Assembly (NCBI GenBank): GCA_903846025.1
Contig: CAIMZP010000007.1
Coordinates: 1 to 33,585 of the forward strand
DNA length: 33,585 nucleotides
Direction of reading: 5' to 3'
Source of the DNA: an uncultured beta proteobacterium
GTDB taxonomy: Bacteria; Pseudomonadota; Gammaproteobacteria; Burkholderiales; Burkholderiaceae
The translations under genes were made by a program, and so were the position numbers. Shown in pieces: positions 1 to 12,052 of this stretch. The notes under the pieces were generated by a model. That model saw only the letters and a program-made list of their open reading frames with translations. It searched no databases and was not told the origin of the DNA. Numbering within the stretch: position 1 is the first letter of the stretch; each line of letters opens with the position of its first letter.

Positions 1-128
1 TGCCGCTCGATGACGTGGGTCTGATTAACGGCATCAGCAAGAGCTATTTTTCCGGTGATGTGGTCAGTCGCAGCGATGCGCGCGAAGTCGCCGCTGCCTG
101 GACGCCGTATTGCAGCGTCGCGACCTGG
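1..128 (+). pseudogene. C-terminal fragment of a DNA-3-methyladenine glycosylase II (AlkA-like), truncated at the window edge and broken at the junction with tex
   Basis: Frame 3 translates as [42 protein letters not shown], resembling the C-terminal part of AlkA-type glycosylases. It then runs into antisense tex sequence and a stop. Local GC is about 60% in 1-120 against about 33% in 121-240. Confidence 0.6.
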
Positions 129-2048
129 TTTTTCTAATTCTTTAATGATGTCAGTTACTGTTGGCACACCAAATTTTTCATCTGAATATTTTTCAGGATT
201 TAAGTTACTCAGTATTACCGCATCACCAATAACTTCTTTTATCCCCCTTTTAATGTCCTTCAAAATCTTCTCCACCAAAGGATAGGATTCTGGGTGGACA
301 GCCGAAGCATCTAAAGGATTACTGCCATTCATAATCCGCAGAAAACCAGCGGCCTGCTCAAATGTTTTTTCACCCAGGCGAGGTACGCTCCGCAAATCTG
401 CTCGAGATTCAAATGCTCCATGAGCATCGCGATGAGCCACAATGCCTTGAGCAACCGTGCTCGATAATCCAGAAACTCTTGATAACAATGGCACTGAGGC
501 AGTATTTACATCTACACCGACGGCATTTACACAATCCTCCACTACCGCTACCAAAGATTTGGCCAATTGAGTTTGCATTACATCATGTTGATATTGCCCA
601 ACTCCGATCGACTTAGGATCAATCTTCACCAATTCAGCCAAAGGGTCTTGCAAACGACGGGCAATAGATACGGCACCTCGCAAGGACACATCCATACCGG
701 GAAGCTCTTTTGAAGCGTACTCTGAAGCCGAGTAAACCGATGCCCCCGCTTCCGACACCACAATCTTGGTAAGCCTGAGCTCGGGCCTTGCTTTGATGAG
801 ATCTTGAGCTAATTTATCGGTCTCACGAGATGCGGTGCCATTCCCGATTGAAATCAGTGTTGCCTGATGCTTCTCCGCTAATTTAAAGAGGGTATGGAGC
901 GAGCCATCCCAGTCATTTTTTGGTTGGTGCGGATAAATTACTTCGGTATCAAGCACCTTGCCCGTAGCATCTACCACTGCCACCTTCACACCAGTGCGCA
1001 TACCTGGATCAAGGCCAATTGTCACACGTGGGCCGGCAGGCGCCGCTAGTAACAAGGCCTTAAGGTTAAGTGCAAATACATTAATGGCCTCTGCCTCAGA
1101 TCGCTCTCGCAAGGCGCTCATGAGTTCAGTTTCCAGATGCATTGAACTCTTAATGCGCCAAGTCCAGCGAACAGTTTCAGAAAGCCACTGGTCGGCTGGA
1201 CGGCCCTCATTCTTAATCTTAAATTGATTGGCGATTCGAGATTCGCAAGGATTATGCGGGGCATCCCATTTAGGCTTCTCTTCTTCAGTATCCAAGCGTA
1301 AATTGACCATCAGCATCTGTTCGCGACGCCCTCTAAATAATGCCAATGCCCTGTGAGACGGAATCGCTTTAATGGGTTCAGAGTAATTAAAATAATCAGA
1401 AAATTTCTCGCCTTCTTGCTCTTTACCTAAAATCACTTTAGCTTCGACCACACCATGATCCTGCAAATAGATTCTCAATGACTGAACTAGCCCTGCATCC
1501 TCTGCAAAACGCTCCATCAAAATTTGACGAGCCCCCTCTAAGGCTGCTTTAGTATCGGGCACCCCTGGGTTATCACCCTGATCAGAAGTAAAAGCTTCTT
1601 TAATATATTGAGTAGCTTCTCGCTCGGGATTCAGCAAAGGATTGCAGAGCAAATCATTTGCCAAAGACTCAAGTCCTGCCTCAAGTGCAATTTGCGCCTT
1701 TGTACGACGCTTCAGCTTATAGGGCAGATAAAGATCTTCTAGGCGAGTCTTATCTTCTGCATGTACTAGTAAATTTAATAATTCTGGCGTCATCTTCCCC
1801 TGCTCTTCGATTGAAGTGATGATGGTTTTTCGACGATCCTCCAATTCACGCAGATAACTTAAGCGCTCTTCTAATAAACGCAATTGCACATCGTCTAAAC
1901 CGCCAGTAGCTTCTTTACGATAGCGCGCAATAAAAGGAACGGTTGCACCTTCGTCCATTAAAGCGATGGCTGCTGCTACCTGGGCGGGTTTAGCAGAGAG
2001 CTCAAGAGCAAGACGTTGTTCAATAGAAGGGAGCATGGAATGAGTCAT
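117..2048 (-). CDS. tex: Tex-family S1 RNA-binding transcription accessory protein, C-terminus missing
   Basis: The reverse complement translates as [77 protein letters not shown]..., ending ...[22 protein letters not shown], a Tex hallmark just before the S1 domain. The frame stays open to the window edge but the homology stops at about 117. It is absent from the ORF track because it has no stop in the window. Confidence 0.92.
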
Positions 2049-2081
2049 TTACTAAAAAATTGTTGAATTTGCTATGAGGGG

Positions 2082-2117
2082 AAAAACAAGAGCCACCCTC
2101 GGGTGACTCTTGTTTTT
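2082..2117 (-). terminator. Intrinsic (possibly bidirectional) terminator downstream of typA
   Basis: aaaaacaagagccaccctcgggtgactcttgttttt is a near-perfect inverted repeat flanked by A and T runs. On the minus strand the single mismatch becomes a G-U pair. Confidence 0.85.
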
Positions 2118-2142
2118 ATAACAGCCTGGCTTACTAAAATTA

Positions 2143-3957
2143 CTAGCGGGAAGCCTTCTTGCGATCATGCTCTTTTAAGTAACGTTTACGAACACGGATA
2201 CTCTTAGGCGTTACCTCAACCAATTCGTCATCGCTAATAAATTCAACCGCATATTCCAATGTTAAATCGATTGGTGTTACGAGGCGAACCGCTTCATCAG
2301 TACCCGAAGAGCGAACGTTGGTTAATTGCTTACCTTTAATGGGGTTCACAACTAAATCGTTATCGCGACTATGAATACCAATCACCATGCCTTCATACAC
2401 AGGATCGCCATGTTTTACAAACATGCGACCACGATCCTGTAGCTTCCAAATAGCGTAAGCAACAGCTTCACCATCATCCTGGCTAATTAATACGCCGTTA
2501 TGGCGCTCACCAAGAATGCCGTCTTTAGCGGGTGCATAAGAATCAAATGTGTGACTCATTAAACCGTTACCGCGAGTCATGGTCATAAAGTCACCCTGGA
2601 AGCCAATTAAGCCACGTGCAGGGATACGGTACTCAAGACGGGTACGGCCTTTACCGTCACTCACCATATCTTGCAACTCACCCTTACGTTTGCCCAAGTC
2701 TTCCATAACAGCACCTTGAGTAGCATCCTCAACGTCGACGGTTAAATTCTCAAATGGCTCCATCTTGACACCATTCTCTTCATGAAAAACAACGCGCGGA
2801 CGTGACACAGCTAATTCATAGCCTTCGCGACGCATGGTTTCAACCAAGATAGTTAAATGCAATTCGCCACGGCCAGAAACTTCAAAAACCGTATCGTCGT
2901 CAGTTTCTTTTACACGCAAGGCCATATTAGACTTAAGCTCACGATCTAAACGCTCACGAATCTGACGGCTAGTAACAAACTTACCTTCGCGGCCCGCAAA
3001 TGGGCTAGTGTTCACCATAAAGTTCATGGTCAACGTAGGTTCATCAATTTTAAGCATTGGCAATGCCTCTGGCTTGTCAACCGAACAGACAGTAGTGCTA
3101 ATCGCCAAATCCTCAATGCCGTTAATTAATGCGATATCGCCAGCAATGGCTTCGTCAACGATTTCACGCTCAAGACCTTTAAACTTCAGGACCTGGTTAA
3201 TACGGCCCTTAAATGGCACGCCATCTGGACCATTCAAGCAAATTACTTCCATGCCAGATCTAACCCGACCACGGTTCACGCGGCCAATCCCAATTTTTCC
3301 TACATAACTGTTGTAGTCAATCGAGGAAATCTGGAACTGCAAAGGACCATCTGGATCATCATCACGGACTGGAACATGCTCTAAAACAGCATCAAATAAG
3401 GGACGCATGTCACCTTCACGAACATCTTCGGTCAAGCCAGCATAACCATTTAAGCCTGATGCATAGATAATTGGGAAATCTAGCTGCTCTTCAGTAGCCC
3501 CCAATTTGTCGAATAGTTCAAAAGTAGCGTTGATTACATAGTCGCAACGTGCGCCTGGACGATCTACCTTGTTGACCACCACAATTGGCTTCAAACCAAG
3601 AGCTAATGCTTTTTTGGTAACGAAACGGGTCTGAGGCATTGGGCCTTCTACCGCATCAACCAGCAATAAAACACCATCAACCATGGAGAGTACCCGTTCT
3701 ACTTCGCCACCGAAGTCCGCGTGTCCTGGTGTGTCAACAATATTGATGTGTGTGCCATCGTATTCAACAGCACAATTCTTGGACAAAATTGTAATACCAC
3801 GTTCTTTTTCCAAATCGTTTGAGTCCATGACGCGTTCGGTCATTTTTTCATTTGAACGGAATGTGCCAGATTGGCGCAAGAGTTGATCAACCAAAGTAGT
3901 TTTACCGTGGTCAACGTGGGCGATGATGGCAATGTTACGGAGTGCGCGTTTAGTCAT
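2143..3957 (-). CDS. typA: Translational GTPase TypA/BipA
   Basis: 604 aa. Starts [31 protein letters not shown], with [24 protein letters not shown] and [10 protein letters not shown]-motifs and a BipA-type C-terminus. Confidence 0.97.
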   Translation of the reverse strand: MTKRALRNIAIIAHVDHGKTTLVDQLLRQSGTFRSNEKMTERVMDSNDLEKERGITILSKNCAVEYDGTHINIVDTPGHADFGGEVERVLSMVDGVLLLVDAVEGPMPQTRFVTKKALALGLKPIVVVNKVDRPGARCDYVINATFELFDKLGATEEQLDFPIIYASGLNGYAGLTEDVREGDMRPLFDAVLEHVPVRDDDPDGPLQFQISSIDYNSYVGKIGIGRVNRGRVRSGMEVICLNGPDGVPFKGRINQVLKFKGLEREIVDEAIAGDIALINGIEDLAISTTVCSVDKPEALPMLKIDEPTLTMNFMVNTSPFAGREGKFVTSRQIRERLDRELKSNMALRVKETDDDTVFEVSGRGELHLTILVETMRREGYELAVSRPRVVFHEENGVKMEPFENLTVDVEDATQGAVMEDLGKRKGELQDMVSDGKGRTRLEYRIPARGLIGFQGDFMTMTRGNGLMSHTFDSYAPAKDGILGERHNGVLISQDDGEAVAYAIWKLQDRGRMFVKHGDPVYEGMVIGIHSRDNDLVVNPIKGKQLTNVRSSGTDEAVRLVTPIDLTLEYAVEFISDDELVEVTPKSIRVRKRYLKEHDRKKASR

Positions 3958-4029
3958 GTGAAGCTTCTAAAGTTAAGAATAAGAAATTCTGGTTGAAATA
4001 AGGTTAATCGGTAAATAAGTCAAATAGGT

Positions 4030-4941
4030 TTACTGGGTTTGAGAAATCAAGCGTTTGGGATGTAGCACCCCAGAGCGCCAATCGGCAGTACCAATAAAAT
4101 TATGGGGAGCGACGGTAGCACGATAAATCCGCACTAAGGTCTCGATGGATGGCAAATTCAAAGGGACACGTTGGCCCATCTCGAGGCGCTTTGCTTGCTG
4201 CTCATCTACAGTGAGGTGTGGCAATGTTTGTAATAGCGCGTCCACTGGCAAGATGTAGCTTGAACTTTCTTGCAAGCATTGCTGAATTGATTCCATGGTG
4301 AATGCCTGCTCTAGGCTTAAATGCCCCACCTCAGTACGGCGCAGGCCAACTAAATGAGCGCCACAACCCAAAGCTTTCCCCAGGTCCTCTGCCAGTACGC
4401 GAATATAAGTACCTTTGCTACAGCTGACTTCTAAAGTAGCTTCCGGCCAAACAATTTTGGTCCAGCGAATCTGGTAAATAGTGATGTTACGAGCTGCGCG
4501 CTCTAACTCGACACCAGCACGAGCATATTCATACAAGGGCTTGCCATCGCGCTTGAGCGCCGAATACATTGGGGGCACTTGGCTGATCGGGCCGGTAAAT
4601 TTTGGTAGTAAGTCATTGAGCGCCAACTCGAGAGCTACCTGATCTGCAAATTCAGGGACTGGAAGCTCTTGAGTAACAAGACCTTCTGCATCGCCAGTAT
4701 CAGTGCACTGACCAAACTTTACCTGGGCAATATAAGTCTTGTCTGCTTCTAATAAATCTTGAGAATATTTTGTTGCCTCACCTAGACAAATAGGTAGTAA
4801 ACCAGTTGCCATTGGATCTAGGGTGCCGGTATGGCCTGCTTTTTCTGCATTGAACGCGCGCTTAACAGCAGTAACTGCGCCTTGCGAGCTCATTCCAGCA
4901 GGCTTATCAAGCAACACAACACCGTCGATACGTAAAGACAT
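4030..4941 (-). CDS. truB: tRNA pseudouridine(55) synthase TruB
   Basis: 303 aa with GVVLLDKPAGMSSQGAV, AGHTGTLDPMATGLLPICLGEATK and CSKGTYIRVLAEDLG motifs; lies in the rbfA-truB context. Confidence 0.96.
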   Translation of the reverse strand: MSLRIDGVVLLDKPAGMSSQGAVTAVKRAFNAEKAGHTGTLDPMATGLLPICLGEATKYSQDLLEADKTYIAQVKFGQCTDTGDAEGLVTQELPVPEFADQVALELALNDLLPKFTGPISQVPPMYSALKRDGKPLYEYARAGVELERAARNITIYQIRWTKIVWPEATLEVSCSKGTYIRVLAEDLGKALGCGAHLVGLRRTEVGHLSLEQAFTMESIQQCLQESSSYILPVDALLQTLPHLTVDEQQAKRLEMGQRVPLNLPSIETLVRIYRATVAPHNFIGTADWRSGVLHPKRLISQTQ

Positions 4942-4944
4942 GAT

Positions 4945-5313
4945 TTAGGCGCTCTCGTCTTTGCGATCGCTATCAACCGCTTCATCAATTAAGCGAGACA
5001 TTTCTATACCGTGCTCTAAGGAGCTATCAAAATGAAAATGCAGGGTTGGAACAGTATGGATATGTAAACGCTTGAATAATAAAGAATGTAAATAACCTGC
5101 CTTGTCCTGCAGCGCCTTCAAAGCAACCTCTGGCGCAGCACCTAGTACAGAGAAGAACACTTTAGCGTGAGCTAGATCCGGCGTGAGTTCAATGCTTTGC
5201 AAGGTAATTAAACCTAAGCTTGGACTACGCAATTCACGTGGAATAAGTTCAGCCAGGTCTCGCTGAATTTGATCTGCGAGACGCTGGTTGCGATGTGGGC
5301 TAGTTTTTTGCAT
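4945..5313 (-). CDS. rbfA: 30S ribosome-binding factor RbfA
   Basis: 122 aa; [34 protein letters not shown]; sits between infB and truB. Confidence 0.94.
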   Translation of the reverse strand: MQKTSPHRNQRLADQIQRDLAELIPRELRSPSLGLITLQSIELTPDLAHAKVFFSVLGAAPEVALKALQDKAGYLHSLLFKRLHIHTVPTLHFHFDSSLEHGIEMSRLIDEAVDSDRKDESA

Positions 5314-5330
5314 AAAGTCTTTATAAATCT

Positions 5331-8123
5331 TTAAAGTGTCCTAGCCACTTCAGTAACTTCGTACGCTTCCAGTTGATCGCCTTCTTTGATATCGTTGAAG
5401 CCTTTTAATGACAAGCCACACTCAACACCCGCGCGAACTTCTTTTGCATCGTCTTTAAAGCGCTTGAGTGAATCTAATTCACCAGACCATACGACAACGT
5501 TATCACGCAAGAGGCGGACGCTAGAGGTGCGTTTAATAACACCGTCAGTAACCAAACAACCTGCGATGGCGCCAATCTTCGATACCAGGAAGACTTGACG
5601 AATCTCAACCATACCGGTAATTTCCTCTTTCTTGTCTGGCGTCAACATGCCGCTCAAAGCCGCCTTCACTTCATCTACCGCATCATAAATAATATTGTGA
5701 TAACGAATATCAACGCCATTATTTTCAGCCAACTTACGCGCTGCACCATCTGCGCGAGAGTTAAAGCCAATGATGACTGCTTTGGAGGCAACCGCTAAAT
5801 TAACATCAGTCTCAGTAATGCCACCAACACCAGCATGAACGATTTGAACCTTCACTTCTGGGGTGGATAACTTCTGCAAGGACTGTGATAGAGCCTCTTG
5901 CGAGCCTTGAACATCCGCCTTAATAATCAGAGGCAACAGCTTCGCTTCAATCGCACCCTCTTCCATATTTTCCATCATGGTTTCAAGTTTGAAAGCCTGT
6001 TGTTTAGCCAACTTCACATCACGGAACTTACCTTGACGGAACAGAGCAATCTCACGGGCTTTACGCTCGTCAGGCACTACTTGCACAGACTCACCAGCAG
6101 CAGGAACTTCAGATAAACCTTGAATCTCAACTGGAATAGAAGGGCCAGCTTCATTGCAAGCTTTGCCATTCTCATCTAGCATCGCACGAACACGACCATA
6201 GGTTGAGCCGGCTAACAACATGTCGCCACGTTTAAGTGTGCCGGACTGAACAAGCACAGTTGCGACAGGACCACGACCCTTATCAAGGCGCGCTTCAATC
6301 ACAACACCATGTGCAGGGGCATCTTTAGCAGCTTTGAGCTCTAAAATTTCCGCTTGCAGAAGAACGTTCTCGAGCAAGGCATCAATGCCCTCGCCTGTTT
6401 TTGCGGAGACAGGAATAAATGGCACATCACCACCGTATTCCTCAGGAACCACTTGCTCTGCAACCAACTCCGTCTTCACGCGATCTGGATTGGCATCTGG
6501 TTTATCGATCTTATTAATAGCCACAACAATAGGAACGCCAGCCGCTAATGCATGGTGAATCGCTTCTTTGGTTTGGGGCATGACACCATCATCAGCAGCT
6601 ACTACCAAAATGACGATATCGGTTGCCTTAGCACCACGCGCACGCATAGCCGTAAAGGCCTCGTGACCCGGAGTATCCAAGAAGGTGATCATGCCGCGTG
6701 GTGTTTCTACGTGGTATGCACCAATATGCTGAGTAATGCCACCAGCTTCACCAGTGGCTACTTTTGCAGCACGAATCTTATCGAGTAAAGACGTCTTTCC
6801 GTGGTCAACGTGACCCATTACTGTGACGACTGGTGGACGCGGCAATAACTCTGCATCATGACCATCAAGTCCAAGATCTAAATCTGGATCTTCTAATTTT
6901 GCAGCATGGGCTACGTGTCCCATTTCTTCCACAATGATCATTGCAGTATCTTGGTCTAGGATCTGATTGATCGTCACCATTTGTCCCATTCCCATTAAGA
7001 GCTTAATCACTTCAGCACTCTTAACAGCCATGGCATGTGCTAGCTCAGCAACAGTAATGGTTTCAGGGACATTCACATCATGAACAACCTTCTCGGTAGG
7101 CACCTGGAAGTTGGTATCGGTGTTTGCTTCAGCAATTTGACGTTGTTTTCTACGTCCACCACCTGAGCGCCAGCCACCCACACCACCCATATTATCGCCA
7201 CGAGTCTTCAGACCGCCGGTCTTCTTAGCGCCTTCTTCTTTCCAAGTAGAAGAGGTCTCTGCAGATTTAATCGTCTTAGCGCCAACTTTGGCAACGGCCT
7301 TCTTCTTATCGTCCGCACCTTCAACCTTGGCAGGTTTATGTAAGGTACCTTTCTTCGCTTCTTCAGCGGCAATTTCACTTGGCGCCTTCAGAACGCGCGC
7401 AGGCGCGCTCATCATGTCACGAATAGCCAAAGCTTCTGCTTCTGCTGCAGCACGACGTTTAGTGATGTCGGCTAATTTTGCTTTATTTGTTTCCGCTAAA
7501 TCTTTTGCGGCTTTATCAGACTTTGCTTTTTTATCGGCCGCTTCGGCAGCAGCAGCTAAAACTGCGGGCGCTTCATCGACGAGTTTTACTTCCTTTTTAG
7601 GGGCAGGTGCAGCCGCTACCGCTGCAGCAGCTGCTTCTTTTTCACGTGCATCTTCCGCAGCTTTCATTTCCGCTTCTTGACGAGCGAGCAATTCAGCTTG
7701 ACGAGTTGCTTCAGCAGCGCGTTTTTCCAACTCCTGCTCAGAAAGAATCGATTTGGCTGGTGTGCTTACAACGGCTACAGTGACAGGTGCTTCCTCTACT
7801 TCTGGGACCTCAGGAGCTTCATCGCCACTCTTTACTAGTACACGCTTCTTGCGTACTTCAACCTGTACGGTTCGAGTGCGTCCAGTGGAATCAGCTTGAC
7901 GAATTTCCGAGCTCTCACGCTTAATCAAAGTGATCTTTTTGCGATTACCCGCATCCGTATTACCGTGCTCTTTTTGCAAATGCTCAAGCAAGACAGTTTT
8001 GTCCTTTTCGGTAATGCTATCGTCCTCAGAACTTTTATCGATACCGGCCGACTTCAATTGCTCTAAGAGGTCAGGTGCAGTCCGTTTTAATTCGTTAGCG
8101 AGTACTTTTACTGTTGTTGCCAT
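5331..8123 (-). CDS. infB: Translation initiation factor IF-2
   Basis: 930 aa with an Ala/Lys/Glu-rich N-terminal region, then [40 protein letters not shown] and [14 protein letters not shown]. Confidence 0.98.
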   Translation of the reverse strand: MATTVKVLANELKRTAPDLLEQLKSAGIDKSSEDDSITEKDKTVLLEHLQKEHGNTDAGNRKKITLIKRESSEIRQADSTGRTRTVQVEVRKKRVLVKSGDEAPEVPEVEEAPVTVAVVSTPAKSILSEQELEKRAAEATRQAELLARQEAEMKAAEDAREKEAAAAAVAAAPAPKKEVKLVDEAPAVLAAAAEAADKKAKSDKAAKDLAETNKAKLADITKRRAAAEAEALAIRDMMSAPARVLKAPSEIAAEEAKKGTLHKPAKVEGADDKKKAVAKVGAKTIKSAETSSTWKEEGAKKTGGLKTRGDNMGGVGGWRSGGGRRKQRQIAEANTDTNFQVPTEKVVHDVNVPETITVAELAHAMAVKSAEVIKLLMGMGQMVTINQILDQDTAMIIVEEMGHVAHAAKLEDPDLDLGLDGHDAELLPRPPVVTVMGHVDHGKTSLLDKIRAAKVATGEAGGITQHIGAYHVETPRGMITFLDTPGHEAFTAMRARGAKATDIVILVVAADDGVMPQTKEAIHHALAAGVPIVVAINKIDKPDANPDRVKTELVAEQVVPEEYGGDVPFIPVSAKTGEGIDALLENVLLQAEILELKAAKDAPAHGVVIEARLDKGRGPVATVLVQSGTLKRGDMLLAGSTYGRVRAMLDENGKACNEAGPSIPVEIQGLSEVPAAGESVQVVPDERKAREIALFRQGKFRDVKLAKQQAFKLETMMENMEEGAIEAKLLPLIIKADVQGSQEALSQSLQKLSTPEVKVQIVHAGVGGITETDVNLAVASKAVIIGFNSRADGAARKLAENNGVDIRYHNIIYDAVDEVKAALSGMLTPDKKEEITGMVEIRQVFLVSKIGAIAGCLVTDGVIKRTSSVRLLRDNVVVWSGELDSLKRFKDDAKEVRAGVECGLSLKGFNDIKEGDQLEAYEVTEVARTL

Positions 8124-8136
8124 GTACTACTTCCTC

Positions 8137-9618
8137 TCATGAAGTAAACCAATGTTCGCGCGCTTTCATGATGAGCGTTTTCGCAGTTTCTTCGTCAATT
8201 TGTGTCGCCTCAACTAGCTCATCAACAGCCAGTTCAGCTAAGTCGTCACGGGTATGAACTTGATTGTCAGCAAGCTTTGCAATCAATTCAGTGGTCATTC
8301 CCTCAAGGGAACGTAAATCTTGTGAGACTTCGCCAACGCGCTCTTCTTTGGCCAATTCCATGGTCAATAAAGAGTCACGCGCACGAGTACGCAATTCATT
8401 TACAGTATCTTCATCAAAGGAGTCAATTTCCAACATTTCCGAGAGAGGGACATAAGCAACCTCTTCCAATGTATTGAAACCTTCCGCGATCAAGATATCA
8501 GCAACCTCTTGATCTACGTCCAATTTATCCATAAATAATTGACGTACAGAAGACGCTTCTTTTTCTGTTTTCTCAGCAGACTCTTCGGGAGTCATGATGT
8601 TAATCTGCCAACCAGTCAATTCACTAGCCAAACGGACATTTTGTCCGCTACGACCAATCGCAATTGCTAGGTTTTCTTCATCAACTACAACATCCATAGC
8701 ATGACGCTCTTCATCAACCATGATCGATGAAACCTGAGCAGGAGCTAAAGCGCCAATCACGAACTGTGCTGGATCTTCAGACCACAATACGATATCGACT
8801 GCTTCACCAGCAACCTCATTGCGAACTGCGGTGACGCGAGTTCCACGAACGCCAACGCAGGTGCCAATAGGATCAATGCGCTTGTCGTAGGTAATCACAG
8901 CAATCTTGGCGCGAATACCAGGGTCGCGAGCCGCGCCCTTAATTTCCAATAAACCCTGCTCCATCTCGGGAACTTCGTTTTCAAATAACTTAATTAGGAA
9001 TTCTGGGCAAGTACGGGAAAGTTCAATTTGTGGCCCACGTGCTTCACGATCCACTTTAAGAATATAGGCACGGACGCGGTCGCCAGAACGCAAATTCTCT
9101 TTAGGAATCATTTGATCGCGGCGTAGCAATGCCTCAACACGACCAGATTCGATAATCAGGCCATTCTTATCAGCGCGCTTAACAGTACCAGTCATGACTT
9201 TTTCGCCACGCTCAAGGTAGTCATTCAGGATTTGCTCACGCTCAGCATCACGAATACGTTGCAAGATCACTTGCTTAGCAGCCTGCGCACCGATACGGCC
9301 AAAAGCTAAGGATTCAATTTGCTCCTCAATGAAATCGCCAACTTCCATGTCAGACAATTGTTCTTGAGCCTCAAACTGTAGGATCTCTTTATCTGGCTCT
9401 TGTAAACCAGCTTCATCAGGAACCACCAACCAGCGACGGAAAGTTTCGTATTCACCAGATTCACGGTCTATCGCCACGCGAATATCAACATCTTCTGTTG
9501 GGTAACGTTTTTTAGTAGCTGACGCCAACGCCATTTCAAGCGCCTCGAACACAATTTCACGATCAACATTCTTTTCACGCGCTAAAGCGTCTGCCAACAT
9601 GAGAACTTCTCGACTCAT
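8137..9618 (-). CDS. nusA: Transcription termination/antitermination factor NusA
   Basis: 493 aa; S1/KH region with [15 protein letters not shown] and [24 protein letters not shown]-terminal acidic repeats. Confidence 0.97.
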   Translation of the reverse strand: MSREVLMLADALAREKNVDREIVFEALEMALASATKKRYPTEDVDIRVAIDRESGEYETFRRWLVVPDEAGLQEPDKEILQFEAQEQLSDMEVGDFIEEQIESLAFGRIGAQAAKQVILQRIRDAEREQILNDYLERGEKVMTGTVKRADKNGLIIESGRVEALLRRDQMIPKENLRSGDRVRAYILKVDREARGPQIELSRTCPEFLIKLFENEVPEMEQGLLEIKGAARDPGIRAKIAVITYDKRIDPIGTCVGVRGTRVTAVRNEVAGEAVDIVLWSEDPAQFVIGALAPAQVSSIMVDEERHAMDVVVDEENLAIAIGRSGQNVRLASELTGWQINIMTPEESAEKTEKEASSVRQLFMDKLDVDQEVADILIAEGFNTLEEVAYVPLSEMLEIDSFDEDTVNELRTRARDSLLTMELAKEERVGEVSQDLRSLEGMTTELIAKLADNQVHTRDDLAELAVDELVEATQIDEETAKTLIMKAREHWFTS

Positions 9619-10106
9619 GACTTTCTTCCTTTGAAATCAATAACAGGGACCAACCGAGTCTTATCGACCTCGGCTAAAGAAAACTCCAATTGAGACTCAG
9701 TGCCATCGGCACCCTCAAACAACAAACCAAACTTGGCATCAGGTGAATTGAGATCACCAGTCAGCAAGCCTTGTAAAACACCACGAAACTTCTTGCGCTC
9801 ACCAACGGCAACGCGCAACTTCAAATCCACTTCCATTCCAGAAAAACGCTCATAATCGGCAGCTGACTTCACGGGGCGATCTAACCCTGGAGAGGAAATC
9901 TCTAAACGCTCAAAAGGAATGTTTTCCACTGGCAATGTATAGCTCAGTTGGTGACTAACCTTTTCGCAATCTTGAACGTTAATCAAACGGTCGTAATCAG
10001 GGTTTTCAATTGTCACGCGCAGCAAGCCTCCGGCTTCACGCTCGATATCAACCAGCGTGTAACCTAAGTTTTCCAGCTCTGCAGAAATAATCCGCTGATC
10101 TTTCAC
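9615..10106 (-). CDS. rimP: Ribosome maturation factor RimP
   Basis: 163 aa; [47 protein letters not shown]; overlaps the nusA start. Confidence 0.95.
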   Translation of the reverse strand: MKDQRIISAELENLGYTLVDIEREAGGLLRVTIENPDYDRLINVQDCEKVSHQLSYTLPVENIPFERLEISSPGLDRPVKSAADYERFSGMEVDLKLRVAVGERKKFRGVLQGLLTGDLNSPDAKFGLLFEGADGTESQLEFSLAEVDKTRLVPVIDFKGRKS

Positions 10107-10130
10107 GACTCCCCTTCATACCAAAATGGC

Positions 10131-10156
10131 AAAAAAAAATGGGCTTTGAAGCCCAT
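10131..10156 (-). terminator. Intrinsic terminator between rluB and rimP
   Basis: On the minus strand: ATGGGCTTCAAAGCCCAT followed by a run of T (plus strand aaaaaaaaatgggctttgaagcccat), ending about 25 nt upstream of the rimP start. Confidence 0.85.
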
Positions 10157-10240
10157 ATTCTCGAAATTCAGAACAGGCCGACTTACGTTGATCGCAACAT
10201 CAGTCGGGAATAACCAAAGCTGGCAGCAAACTGCTGCAAG
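10131..10240 (-). ncRNA. Candidate structured leader RNA/attenuator of the rimP-nusA-infB operon, or a free-standing sRNA
   Basis: A minus-strand TATAAT (10247-10252) is followed by GCAGCA-GTT-TGCTGC (10223-10237), a two-segment stem CCGACT/AGTCGG with inner GTTG/CAAC (10178-10207), and the terminator at 10131-10156. Confidence 0.5.
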
Positions 10241-10246
10241 TCCAAA

Positions 10247-10273
10247 ATTATAGCTGATTTAAGGGAAAACCAA
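10247..10273 (-). promoter_or_regulatory. Candidate sigma70-type promoter for the rimP operon leader
   Basis: Minus strand TTGGTT, 15 nt, TATAAT immediately after the rluB stop at 10280. The -10 is perfect; the -35 and its spacing are weak. Confidence 0.45.
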
Positions 10274-10279
10274 TAGGAA

Positions 10280-12046
10280 TCAGAAGCTTTCGTTAGGATT
10301 CCTAGGCTTTCGAGGGCCCTTAACAAAGGGTTTTCGCCCTTTTGGTGCACCCCGTTTGGGGCCATTACCTGGGGTTTGGGGGGTAGCCGTCACAAAAGCA
10401 GACTGTCCATGATGGACTTTTTTGCCCTTATTTCGGTTTTGCCCCTGAGCTCCCTGCCCACCTTGGCCAGAAGATTGTCCAGGCCGACCAGCCTGAGCGC
10501 GTCCTCGGAAAGGACCACGTCCTTCACTCACACCGCCACCAGCAGGCTTACCACCCCTACCCTGATGAGTTAGCTCATGATGCCCACTAGCCATCGTCAA
10601 AGCGTCGCGAGAGCCCCAATACGATACTGAGGTTTGCATTGGATCTGGCTGGAAATCTCCTTCAGGACCACTGTGGCGATCGCGCCCATGAGCGCCAGCA
10701 CCTTGAGTGCGACCTTTGTCTTGTGCCTGTGGCACTTTTAGACCAGCAGATCGCATTAAACTTCCAACGCCTTCAGGAGAAACTTCTTCCCACTTGCCGC
10801 GTCGTAGGCGTGGGGGCAACAAGAACATGCCATAACGAGTGCGCAATAAGCGGGACACTGTATGTCCTACTGTTTCAAACATACGACGCACTTCACGGTT
10901 ACGCCCTTCACTTAAAGCTACGTGATACCAGCGATTAGCGCCATCACCACCGCCTATCGTGAGGCGCAAAAATTTAGCTTCCCCATCATCCAATTGAATG
11001 CCAGTTTTGAGTTGGGCCATCGAGTCTTGGCCAAGTTCGCCCAAAATACGAACAGCATATTCACGCTCAACACCATACCGGGGATGCATTAAACGATTCG
11101 CTAACTCACCGGAAGTGGTAAATAAGAGCAATCCTTCAGTATTAAAGTCCAAACGACCAACCGCAATCCAGCGACCCTGACGTGCTTTAGGCAAACGATC
11201 AAAAACCGTTGGACGACCTTCGGGATCGGATTGACTCACGATCTCACCTGCAGGCTTGTGATACAAAATTACGCGCGGAGGTTTTGAAGCAATTTTGCGG
11301 TGAACTGGTTTACCATTAATGCGCACTTGATCTGTTGGCCCAATGCGCTGACCAATATGGGCAGGCAGCCCATTAACAGATACGCGACCTTGAATAATAA
11401 GGTCTTCCATATCTCGACGCGAGCCCATGCCGACATCAGCTAGGACTTTATGCAACTTAACAGTATCTTCATCATCAGCGTCATCATCCAAGCCATCGAG
11501 GTCTGACCAAACTTCATCGCGCAAACTCATTGGCAAGTCGTCAACATTGGCAAACTGCAGACTACTCATCTCATCTTCACTAGGCACATCAGCGTCGTCA
11601 TCATGACGTACGCGTTGAGCCCGACGCTCCGCACCAGTCTGATGAGAAACCTCATTTTCATTTACGCCATCAGGATTTTTGAGTTCTTCCGCCTCCGGCG
11701 CATCCAGTGCAGCATCAAATTCTCCGGAAACTACAGAGGCAAATAACGCCTCGCTCTCCGCGGGATTGGGGGCCATCTTAGAGGATTGATTTCCTCCTTG
11801 GTTGCCACCACCCTCGCGAGGGGCTTTGGATGCTTCGCTACCTTCTCTGCGAGGCCGATCCTTATTAAAGGGGCGCTTCTTGTTAAAAGGGTGCTTGCCA
11901 CTGCCAGTTCGGCGTGGACGACGTTCGCTACCCTCGCGTCCTTCGGTCTTAGCACCATCCACATGGGGTGGAGCAGACTCAGAATGTGAGGGGGCTGCCG
12001 ATGGATTATCTGCTGGGGATGAATTGTTTTCGTTAGAGCTTGTCAT
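10280..12046 (-). CDS. rluB: 23S rRNA pseudouridine synthase RluB-like, with long low-complexity N- and C-terminal extensions
   Basis: 588 aa. The S4 domain starts at [31 protein letters not shown]; RsuA/RluB catalytic block is [37 protein letters not shown]. Flanked by K/R/E/D/G/Q-rich tails. Confidence 0.93.
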   Translation of the reverse strand: MTSSNENNSSPADNPSAAPSHSESAPPHVDGAKTEGREGSERRPRRTGSGKHPFNKKRPFNKDRPRREGSEASKAPREGGGNQGGNQSSKMAPNPAESEALFASVVSGEFDAALDAPEAEELKNPDGVNENEVSHQTGAERRAQRVRHDDDADVPSEDEMSSLQFANVDDLPMSLRDEVWSDLDGLDDDADDEDTVKLHKVLADVGMGSRRDMEDLIIQGRVSVNGLPAHIGQRIGPTDQVRINGKPVHRKIASKPPRVILYHKPAGEIVSQSDPEGRPTVFDRLPKARQGRWIAVGRLDFNTEGLLLFTTSGELANRLMHPRYGVEREYAVRILGELGQDSMAQLKTGIQLDDGEAKFLRLTIGGGDGANRWYHVALSEGRNREVRRMFETVGHTVSRLLRTRYGMFLLPPRLRRGKWEEVSPEGVGSLMRSAGLKVPQAQDKGRTQGAGAHGRDRHSGPEGDFQPDPMQTSVSYWGSRDALTMASGHHELTHQGRGGKPAGGGVSEGRGPFRGRAQAGRPGQSSGQGGQGAQGQNRNKGKKVHHGQSAFVTATPQTPGNGPKRGAPKGRKPFVKGPRKPRNPNESF

Positions 12047-12052
12047 TAATGA

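Noticed and set aside
3008-3307. 99-aa plus-strand ORF within typA
   Set aside because: Fully antisense to a highly conserved gene; no independent support.
7288-7680. 130-aa plus-strand ORF inside infB
   Set aside because: Antisense to the Ala/Lys-rich IF-2 N-terminal region; Ser/Ala-rich translation is a composition artefact and infB is certain.
10183-10365. 60-aa minus-strand ORF over the rluB-rimP spacer
   Set aside because: Out of frame with rluB and covers the proposed promoter and hairpins; no SD or recognisable domain.
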